From Bradyrhizobium prioriisuperbiae (lineage in GTDB: Bacteria; Pseudomonadota; Alphaproteobacteria; Rhizobiales; Xanthobacteraceae), in the NCBI RefSeq assembly GCF_032397745.1, contig NZ_CP135921.1:3832501-3896500 (forward strand): 64,000 nt of DNA. Reading direction: 5' to 3'. Of the stretch, positions 57,789-64,000 are shown in pieces; position 1 is the stretch's first letter, and each line of letters starts with the position of its first letter. Below the pieces are notes generated by a model that saw only the letters and a list, made by a program, of their open reading frames with translations, was not told the origin of the DNA and did no database searches. The position numbers and the translations under genes are program-made.

Positions 57789-58799
57789 TTATTGCGCGGG
57801 GACGGCGAGATCCGGGGTCCGTCCTTCTTCCACGGCGTGGCAGGCAACGCCACCGATCAGTTCCGGCATTTCGGTTCGGCAGCGCGCGAAAACGTAGGGG
57901 CAGCGCGGATTGAAGGCGCAGCCCGGCGGCGGATCGATCGGGTTGGGTATCTCGCCCTTGACCGGAATGCGGGGACGGCCGGACAGCGCCAGATCCGGCA
58001 CCGCGCCGAGCAGCATGCGCGTATACGGCATCTGCGGCGATGCGAACAACTCACGCGCCGGAGCGATCTCCACCACGCGCCCCAGATACATCACGCCGAT
58101 CCGGCTCGCCATGTGGCGCACCACAGCGAGATTGTGACTGATGAACAGGTAGGTGAGGCCGAACTTGTCCTGCAGGTCGCGCATCAGATTGAGAATCTGC
58201 GCCTGCACCGAGACGTCCAGCGCCGAGGTCGGCTCGTCGCAGACGACGAACTCGGCTTCCGACGCCAGCGCCCGGGCAATCGCGATGCGCTGGCGCTGGC
58301 CGCCGGAAAACTCATGCGGAAATTTTTGCGCGTCGTCGGGATGCAGGCCCACCAGCGCCAGCAGCTCGCCAACCCGCGCCGCGATATCGCGCTCGCCCTC
58401 GATCAGCGCGAAGGCGCGGATCGGCTCGGACACGATGGCGCCGACCCGCAGCCGCAGGTTGAGGCTGGCGTAGGGGTCCTGAAAGATCATCTGGATGCGG
58501 CGGCGCAGTTTGCGGCGCGCCTCGGCCTGGCGCGGATCGCTCATCGAGATGCCGTCGATCACCACGTCGCCGGATGTCGGCGGCAACAGGCCCACCACCA
58601 TGCGCGCGATGGTGCTCTTACCGGAGCCGGATTCGCCGACCAGGGCGAAGGTCTCGCCCTTGGCGATGTCGAACGACACGCCGCTCACCGCTTTGAGGAA
58701 TTCGCGATTGCTCCCTTCGAGCACGCGGTTGAGCCAGGGCTTCGACACGTCGAACTCCCGGCGCAGGTTCCGCAGCGTGGCGAACACGGGCGCGCTCAT
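57789..58799 (-). CDS. Dipeptide-type ABC importer ATPase 2 (DppF/OppF family)
   Basis: A 336-residue ATPase. Walker A is GESGSGKST, the signature is FSGGQRQRIAIARA, Walker B is FVVCDEPTSALD and the H-loop is ISHNLAVV. The C-terminal oligopeptide-transporter domain has PPPGCAFNPRCPYVFARCRTEMPE with four Cys typical of this subfamily, which in related proteins bind an Fe-S cluster. It overlaps the upstream ATPase stop (ATGA). Confidence 0.94.
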   Translation of the reverse strand: MSAPVFATLRNLRREFDVSKPWLNRVLEGSNREFLKAVSGVSFDIAKGETFALVGESGSGKSTIARMVVGLLPPTSGDVVIDGISMSDPRQAEARRKLRRRIQMIFQDPYASLNLRLRVGAIVSEPIRAFALIEGERDIAARVGELLALVGLHPDDAQKFPHEFSGGQRQRIAIARALASEAEFVVCDEPTSALDVSVQAQILNLMRDLQDKFGLTYLFISHNLAVVRHMASRIGVMYLGRVVEIAPARELFASPQMPYTRMLLGAVPDLALSGRPRIPVKGEIPNPIDPPPGCAFNPRCPYVFARCRTEMPELIGGVACHAVEEGRTPDLAVPAQ

Positions 58800-59779
58800 G
58801 CGACGGGCTCCCCGGCGGTCTCATACAGGTGGCAGGCGACGCTGTGGCCCTTGTACGGACGCGGCTCGGGTCGCTCGCTGCGGCAGCGATCGAACACCAT
58901 CGGGCAGCGCGGATTGAAGGCGCAGCCGCGCGGAATTGCCGACAGGCGCGGCATGCTGCCGGGAATTTGCGTCAGGCGCTCGGCGTGGCTGTCGAGCGTC
59001 GGGATCGCGCCCATCAGGCCGCGGGCATAAGGATGCAGCGGATTGCGCACCACGTCGCGCACCGGGCCGATCTCGGCGACGCGTCCCGAATACATCACGG
59101 CCACCCGGTCGGCGATCTCCGCGATCACACCCATGTCGTGGGTGACCAGCATGATGGCGGTGCCATGCTCGCTGGCGAGCTTCTTGAGCAGGCTGATGAT
59201 CTGCGCCTGCACCGAGACGTCGAGCGCGGTGGTCGGCTCGTCGGCGATGATCAGCTCGGGCTCCGCACACAGCGCCAGCGCGATCACCACCCGCTGGCGC
59301 ATGCCGCCGGAGAACTCGTGCGGATAACCGTCGATGCGTTTGTCCGGTGCGGGAATGCCGACCTCGGCCAAAAGGTCGATGGCGCGTTTGCGCGCGGCTG
59401 ATGCCGACAAATTGGTGTGGGTCTGGATGGTTTCGATCAGCTGGTCGCCGATCCGGTACAGCGGATCGAGGCTGGTTAGCGGATCCTGGAAGATCATGCC
59501 GATCCGACGTCCGCGCAGCTTGCGCATCGCATCCGCATCGAGATTGTCGATCCGGTTGCCGGCGAGGCGAATCTCGCCGCCGCTGATGCGGCCGGGCGGA
59601 TCGATCAGGCCGATCACGGCAAGGCCGGTAACCGACTTGCCTGCGCCGGATTCGCCGACCACGCCAAGGATTTCGCCCCGCGCGATGTCGAACGAGAGGT
59701 CGTCGATGGCATGCAGGGTGCCGCGCCGGGTGACGAAGTCGACTTTCAGGTTGCGTACCGAGAGAACTGGATCTGTCAT
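58796..59779 (-). CDS. Dipeptide-type ABC importer ATPase 1 (DppD/OppD family)
   Basis: A 327-residue ATPase with Walker A GESGAGKSV, signature FSGGMRQRVVIALAL, Walker B LIIADEPTTALD and H-loop VTHDMGV. The C-terminal motif RGCAFNPRCPMVFDRCRSERPEP is again the oligopeptide-importer domain. It forms the heterodimeric motor with the next gene. It begins 4 bases after the permease stop, in a tight operon. Confidence 0.94.
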   Translation of the reverse strand: MTDPVLSVRNLKVDFVTRRGTLHAIDDLSFDIARGEILGVVGESGAGKSVTGLAVIGLIDPPGRISGGEIRLAGNRIDNLDADAMRKLRGRRIGMIFQDPLTSLDPLYRIGDQLIETIQTHTNLSASAARKRAIDLLAEVGIPAPDKRIDGYPHEFSGGMRQRVVIALALCAEPELIIADEPTTALDVSVQAQIISLLKKLASEHGTAIMLVTHDMGVIAEIADRVAVMYSGRVAEIGPVRDVVRNPLHPYARGLMGAIPTLDSHAERLTQIPGSMPRLSAIPRGCAFNPRCPMVFDRCRSERPEPRPYKGHSVACHLYETAGEPVA

Positions 59780-59783
59780 GCGG

Positions 59784-60752
59784 TCATCGAAGTTTTGGGT
59801 TCAGCGCATCGCGCAGCCAGTCTCCGACCAGATTGATCGAAAGGACAAGCGCGGCCAGCGTCAGCCCGGGAAAAGTGACGATCCACCATTCGCCGGAGAA
59901 CAGATAGTTGTTGCCGATCCGGATCAGCGTGCCCAGCGACGGCATGGTGTCCGGCATGCCGGAGCCCAGGAACGACAGCGTCGCTTCGGTGATGACGGCC
60001 AGCGCCAGGTTGATGGTGGCGATCACCAGTGTCGGCCCGGTGGTGTTGGGCAGCACATGGCGCAGCATGATGGTCCGCGCCGGCAGTCCGATCAGGCGGG
60101 CGGCGGCGACATAGTCCTTGTTCTTTTCCACCATCACGCAGCCGCGCACGGTGCGGGCATACTGCACCCAGAAACTGAGCCCGATGGCGATCACCAGCAC
60201 GGTCAGGGTCTGGCCTGCGTCGAGATGGTTGCCGAGCAGCGATTTGGCGACGCCGTCGATCAGCAGCGCGATCAGGATCGCCGGGAAGGTGAGCTGCACG
60301 TCGGCGATGCGCATGATCAGGCTGTCCACCGCGCCGCCGACATAACCGGCGATCAATCCCAGTCCGATGCCGAGCACGCCGGCGAACAGCACGCCGAGCA
60401 CGCCCACCGTCAGCGAGATGCGCAGGCCGTAAAGGATCGCCGAGAGCACGTCGCGGCCCTGCTCGTCGGTGCCGAGCAGGAACGGAGCCTGGCCCTCGCT
60501 GCCCCACAGCGGCGGGATCCGCGAGTTCAGCAGTTCCAGCTGCGCCGGATCGAACGGGTTCTGCACCGCCAGCAGCGGCGCGAAGATCGCGACTGCGAAC
60601 AGCAGCACCGTCACCATCGCCGCCACCATGGTCAGCTTGGAGCGGCGGAAGGAGTGAAACAGGTCGCTGTCGGCGATCCGCCCGAGCATGCCCACGGGGC
60701 GCACGGGCGAGGGGGCGGCAATGTCTTTTCCGGTGAGCAGGGAGTCGGTCAT
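59784..60752 (-). CDS. Dipeptide-type ABC importer permease (DppC family)
   Basis: A 322-residue inner-membrane protein. A cytoplasmic N-terminus of about 40 residues precedes about six membrane helices, and the EAA-type loop is DYVAAARLIGLPARTIMLRHVLPN. A large extracytoplasmic loop between helices 1 and 2 (FDPAQLELLNSRIPPLWGSEGQAPFLLGTDEQGRD) contains the family LLGTDEQGRD motif. It pairs with the DppB-type permease encoded 7 bases upstream. Confidence 0.93.
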   Translation of the reverse strand: MTDSLLTGKDIAAPSPVRPVGMLGRIADSDLFHSFRRSKLTMVAAMVTVLLFAVAIFAPLLAVQNPFDPAQLELLNSRIPPLWGSEGQAPFLLGTDEQGRDVLSAILYGLRISLTVGVLGVLFAGVLGIGLGLIAGYVGGAVDSLIMRIADVQLTFPAILIALLIDGVAKSLLGNHLDAGQTLTVLVIAIGLSFWVQYARTVRGCVMVEKNKDYVAAARLIGLPARTIMLRHVLPNTTGPTLVIATINLALAVITEATLSFLGSGMPDTMPSLGTLIRIGNNYLFSGEWWIVTFPGLTLAALVLSINLVGDWLRDALNPKLR

Positions 60753-60759
60753 TCGCGCC

Positions 60760-61740
60760 TCACGCCGGTCCGCTGACGGTCGCCCGCAGCCGCGGATCGA
60801 CGATCGTGTAGAGGATGTCGACCACCAGATTGATGGTGACGAAGATCAGCGACACCAAAAGCAGATAGGCCGCCATGATCGGGATATCGACATTCTGGAT
60901 CGCCTGCACGAACAACAGACCCATGCCGGGCCATTGGAACACGGTTTCGGTGATGATGGCGAAGGCGATCACCGAGCCGAATTGCAGCCCGGCAACGGTG
61001 ATGACAGGCACCAGGGTGTTGCGCAGCGCATGGCCGAAATGGATGGCGCGGGTGGTCAGTCCGCGGGCGCGGGCGAAGCGGATGTAGTCGGTGCGCAGCA
61101 CCTCCAGCATCTCGGCCCGCACCAGCCGCATGATCAGCGTCATCTGGAACAGGCCGAGCGTGATCGACGGCATGATCAGCGCCTTCAGCCCGGAGAAGGT
61201 GAGCAGCCCGGTGCTCCAGAAACCGAGGCGCACGGTGTCGCCGCGTCCGTAGGACGGCAGCCAGCCCAGTGTCACCGAAAACAGATAGATCAGGAGAATG
61301 CCGATCAGGAAGGTCGGCAGCGAAATGCCGATCAGCGACACCGCCTGGAACAGTTTCGCGATCACCGAGTCGCGCCGCAGCGCGCAATAGACCCCGAGCA
61401 GGATGCCGAACACCATGGCGAGCACGGTGGCGCAGGTGGCGAGCTCCAGCGTTGCCGGCATCCGCTGGATCAGCAGATCGGAGACGGGTTGGCGGAACTG
61501 ATAGGAGACGCCGAACTTGAACTGGGCCGCATTGGTGAAATAACGCGCGAACTGCACGATCACCGGATCGTCCAGGCCCAGCGACTGGCGGATCTGCGCC
61601 CGCTCTGCCGCGGGCGTGTCGATCGAGACCATCTGGTTCACGGGGTCGCCGGCGAAACGGAACATCGCAAAGGCGATGATGCCGACGGCGAACAGGACGC
61701 CCACGGCCTGGAATGCGCGGCGAAGCGTGAATGCGAGCAT
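60760..61740 (-). CDS. Dipeptide-type ABC importer permease (DppB family)
   Basis: A 326-residue inner-membrane protein starting directly with a membrane helix (FQAVGVLFAVGIIAFAMFRFAGDP). About six helices follow, with the coupling loop DYIRFARARGLTTRAIHFGHALRN. It forms the channel with the DppC-type permease. The gene is preceded by a REP-like palindrome that separates it from the binding-protein gene. Confidence 0.93.
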   Translation of the reverse strand: MLAFTLRRAFQAVGVLFAVGIIAFAMFRFAGDPVNQMVSIDTPAAERAQIRQSLGLDDPVIVQFARYFTNAAQFKFGVSYQFRQPVSDLLIQRMPATLELATCATVLAMVFGILLGVYCALRRDSVIAKLFQAVSLIGISLPTFLIGILLIYLFSVTLGWLPSYGRGDTVRLGFWSTGLLTFSGLKALIMPSITLGLFQMTLIMRLVRAEMLEVLRTDYIRFARARGLTTRAIHFGHALRNTLVPVITVAGLQFGSVIAFAIITETVFQWPGMGLLFVQAIQNVDIPIMAAYLLLVSLIFVTINLVVDILYTIVDPRLRATVSGPA

Positions 61741-61766
61741 TTGGCCTCTTTACGCCGGTGGCGGCT

Positions 61767-61844
61767 GTAGCCCGGATGAGCGCAGCGATATCCGGGTTGA
61801 TGACTGCGACCGATCCCGGATGTCGCTTCGCTCATCCGGGCTAC
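61767..61844. repeat. REP-like palindrome, family A (copy 5)
   Basis: Opens GTAGCCCGGATGAGCGCAGC and closes GCTTCGCTCATCCGGGCTAC. It is inside the import operon, between the binding-protein and first permease genes, where REP hairpins often protect the upstream mRNA and raise binding-protein levels relative to the membrane parts. Confidence 0.87.
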
Positions 61845-61898
61845 GAAAGAAATGTCCCGGAGGTCTTGGACCACCGGGACAACAAACCTGCGAGAGTC

Positions 61899-63500
61899 TC
61901 AGTCCTTGGCGTCTTTGGTGGCCCAGTACAGCAGCACCTGATTGTCGGCGCGCTGGGTCAGCTTGACGTTTTTCGACACGCCCCAGGCCAGCGATTGCTG
62001 GTGCAGCGGGATGTAGCCGTAGTCGTCGATCACCAGCTGGAACGCCTGCTTGATCATCTGGTCACGCTTGGCGAGGTCGCTCTCGACCAGCACCTGGTCG
62101 GTCAGGGCGTCGACCTTCTTGTTGCAGTAGCCGCCGAGATTGGCTTCGCCGCGCGAGCTGCTGGCATCATCGCGGCAGCCCAGGATGTCATACATCACGT
62201 TGTGCGAATCCATCGTCGCCGGGGTCCAGCCGAGCAGGTACAGCGTGGCCTGATAACCGCCCTGCTTGAACACCTTGGCGAAATACAGCTGTTTCGGCTG
62301 TGCCAGCAGGTTCACCTTGATGCCGACCCGCGCGAGCATGCCGACCACGGCCTGGCAGATCGCTTCATCATTGACATAGCGGTCGTTGGGGCAGTCCATC
62401 CCGACCTCGAAGCCGTCGGGATAGCCGGCCTCGGCCAAGAGCTTCTTCGACTGCGCCGGGTCGAACCCCGGCCGGGTGAACTCCTTCGAGGGCTTGAACA
62501 GTTCCGGCGCGATCATCAGCGCGGAGGGCGTCGACAGGTTACGCATCACCCGCGTCTTGATCAGGTTGATGTCGATGGCCTTGAAGAAGGCTTCGCGCAC
62601 CCGGATGTCCTTGAACGGGTTCTTGCCCTTGACGCTGGAACTCAGCAACTCGTCGCGAACCTGGTCCATGCCGAGGAAAATGGTGCGCAGCTCCGGCCCG
62701 ATCAGAACGGTGGCGTTGGCGCTGTTCTTGATGCGCTCGATGTCCTGGATCGGCACCGGCTCGATCACATCCACCTCGCCCGACAGCAGCGCGGCGACCC
62801 GGGTGGCATCGGACTTGATCGAGGTGAACACGATTTCCTTGAGGTTATGTTCCGGCTTGCGCCACCAGTTCGGGTTCGGCTTGAACACCGTCTTCACGCC
62901 GGCCTGGTGGCTCTCGACCATGAAGGCGCCGGTGCCGTTAGCATTCAGCGCGGCATAGGTGGGAGAGGTGGCCGATGACGGCGTCGGCGCGATGGCGTTG
63001 TTGGCTTCGGCCCACTTCTTGCTCATGATGTACCAGACGTCCCAGGATGACGTCAGGATCGGGTTGGGCGTCGTCAGCACGAAATCGACGGTATAATCGT
63101 CGACCTTCACCACCTTGGTGCCGGCCGGAATGCGCGTCTGCATGTTGGATCCGGGCGCGCGCACGCGATCCGCAGAGAACACCACGTCGTCGGCGGTGAA
63201 GTCTTCGCCATTGTGGAACTTGACGCCCTTGCGCAAATGGAAGCGCCAGCGGGTCGGCTCCGGCGTCTCCCAGCTCTCGGCCAGTGCCGGGATGATCTGC
63301 AGGGTCTTGTCGCGCGCGACCAGCCCTTCGTAGATGTGGCCGATATGGGCGTGGGTGGTGGTTTCGTTCAGGGTGTAGGGATCGAGCGACTTGAGGTCGC
63401 CTTGGTTGGCGTAGCGCAGCGTCTGGGCGGACGCAGAGCCTGCGGCACATTGAAACGCGGCGACGGCGACAGCGAACGCGAAGGTACGAAACGGCATCAT
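61899..63500 (-). CDS. Periplasmic dipeptide/oligopeptide-type substrate-binding protein (DppA/OppA family)
   Basis: A 533-residue SBP_bac_5 family protein. The signal peptide (FRTFAFAVAVAAFQCAAGSASAQ) is followed by TLRYANQGDLKSLDPYTLNE, the family signature GVKFHNGEDFTADDVVFSADRV and later VDVIEPVPIQDIERIKN and GYPDGFEVGMDCPND. It captures peptides or similar oligomers. The ATG at 63500 has GGAG 7 bases upstream and starts the signal peptide, so the longer frame to 63656 is rejected. It is the first gene of the operon that ends with the M20 amidohydrolase, so the cargo may be N-acylated or peptide-like. Confidence 0.92.
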   Translation of the reverse strand: MMPFRTFAFAVAVAAFQCAAGSASAQTLRYANQGDLKSLDPYTLNETTTHAHIGHIYEGLVARDKTLQIIPALAESWETPEPTRWRFHLRKGVKFHNGEDFTADDVVFSADRVRAPGSNMQTRIPAGTKVVKVDDYTVDFVLTTPNPILTSSWDVWYIMSKKWAEANNAIAPTPSSATSPTYAALNANGTGAFMVESHQAGVKTVFKPNPNWWRKPEHNLKEIVFTSIKSDATRVAALLSGEVDVIEPVPIQDIERIKNSANATVLIGPELRTIFLGMDQVRDELLSSSVKGKNPFKDIRVREAFFKAIDINLIKTRVMRNLSTPSALMIAPELFKPSKEFTRPGFDPAQSKKLLAEAGYPDGFEVGMDCPNDRYVNDEAICQAVVGMLARVGIKVNLLAQPKQLYFAKVFKQGGYQATLYLLGWTPATMDSHNVMYDILGCRDDASSSRGEANLGGYCNKKVDALTDQVLVESDLAKRDQMIKQAFQLVIDDYGYIPLHQQSLAWGVSKNVKLTQRADNQVLLYWATKDAKD

Positions 63501-63896
63501 CCAACATCTCCGCTGAACGTACGAAGCAAAAACGACACATAGCCTCGGGTCGTACGCGGCCCAAGGTGGCGTAGCATGCCATCCATGTTGCCAGAGTTGT
63601 TGAGGCAAGCAAGCCGGATTTGGCGGCGGGCCGTGACCGTGTCTTGTGCAGCGCACTCATTCGCAAACGGCTAAATTCCAATGAATTTTGAAACGCTGTC
63701 GTAATGCACTGGACATACGTCAAGTTCATTGCCGTGGAGTGGCGGCAAGTACAGCGGCGTGCAAAAGCCAGCGCCGACGGTCAAGATGTTGATCGCGATG
63801 TCACTGCTGGTGCGCTCCCCGACATATCAAAAACGTCTGAATATCGACTGCGCGACGATATTGGTGCGGGCGTCCGCTCCTGATACCCAGGAGGAC
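63501..63896. other. 396-base intergenic region between divergent genes
   Basis: I see no gene, repeat of the other families or clear RNA here. It must contain promoters for both the binding-protein operon (minus) and the partial gene (plus), but no convincing -10/-35 pair or operator could be assigned. Confidence 0.5.
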
Positions 63897-64000
63897 ATGA
63901 GTGACACGCCACACGCCCTGATCCTGGATCTTCTGGAGTGGCTGGCAAAAGGCCCCAAGCCCTATGCCGAGGTGATGGACGCCTGGCGCACAAGCTGTCC
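63897..64000 (+). CDS. Partial gene, unknown function (3' end outside window)
   Basis: An ATG at 63897, preceded by CAGGAGGAC (a strong ribosome-binding site), opens a frame that runs to the window edge. It encodes 34 residues: MSDTPHALILDLLEWL, then AKGPKPYAEVMDAWRTSCP. This looks like the start of a small helical, winged-helix-like protein, but too little is visible to name a family. Confidence 0.65.
   Translation, partial: MSDTPHALILDLLEWLAKGPKPYAEVMDAWRTSC

Noticed and set aside
59334..60776. A 480-codon plus-strand frame opposite the DppD and DppC genes
   Set aside because: Antisense to two well-supported transporter genes and without domain features.
1..64000. CRISPR arrays, insertion sequences, prophage genes and replication origins
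   Set aside because: No regularly spaced identical repeats, no transposase, integrase or phage structural gene and no DnaA-box cluster were seen; the dispersed repeats are short palindromes between genes.

Overview
The window is dense, high-GC DNA with alphaproteobacterial character. Overlapping ATGA junctions are frequent, palindromic intergenic repeats are numerous, and the gene content (many ABC importers, amidohydrolases and amidases, a PHA storage system, a CYP102-type P450) fits the Bradyrhizobium / Rhodopseudomonas / Afipia group (Nitrobacteraceae). That placement rests on protein and repeat style, not on a marker gene. There is no rRNA, complete tRNA, CRISPR array, transposase or phage gene, so this looks like chromosomal metabolic DNA.

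Layout. 1-9.9 kb: a plus-strand catabolic operon with maleylacetate reductase (5' end cut by the window), a metal-dependent amidohydrolase, a 3-hydroxyisobutyrate-dehydrogenase-like enzyme, a hydroxyquinol-type intradiol dioxygenase, a GlcD-like FAD oxidase and a ribose-type ABC importer. 10-14.4 kb: an exported-looking MmgE/PrpD protein, a small membrane protein, a LysR regulator and a Tat-type amidohydrolase. 14.5-22 kb: a minus-strand operon coding for a complete PotABCD-type importer with an amidase, a flavin amine oxidase-like enzyme and a haloacid-dehalogenase-like enzyme, controlled by a divergent LysR. 23.3-23.7 kb: the scar of a decayed divergent monooxygenase / MarR pair. 23.8-30.6 kb: a His-rich PadR regulator with a methyltransferase, then YciI, GST, a secreted lactonase, a lysozyme-like secreted protein, glutathione peroxidase and an SDR.

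30.8-41.4 kb is a lipid-centred block: two alpha/beta hydrolases, a wax ester synthase/DGAT, an epoxide-hydrolase-like enzyme, a long-chain acyl-CoA ligase, a self-sufficient P450-reductase fusion and a TetR regulator. 41.5-45.8 kb: an amidohydrolase, a TauE/SafE exporter, an isochorismatase-like hydrolase and another alpha/beta hydrolase. 46-56.4 kb carries carbon-storage genes: a short PhaE-like protein, class III PhaC and a GNAT enzyme in one operon, a phasin and a secreted PHA depolymerase. Interspersed are a TetR/Rid pair with three operators, a DUF445 membrane protein, an amidase and a LysR/nucleoside-sugar-epimerase pair. 56.6-63.5 kb: a minus-strand dipeptide-type ABC importer with an M20 amidohydrolase. 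A truncated gene starts at 63.9 kb.

Palindromic repeats of several families occupy most of the larger gaps and sit at five of the seven convergent gene junctions, where they probably act as bidirectional transcript ends. Candidate PhaR-type boxes precede both phaE/phaC and the phasin, which suggests co-regulation of PHA synthesis and granule coating.
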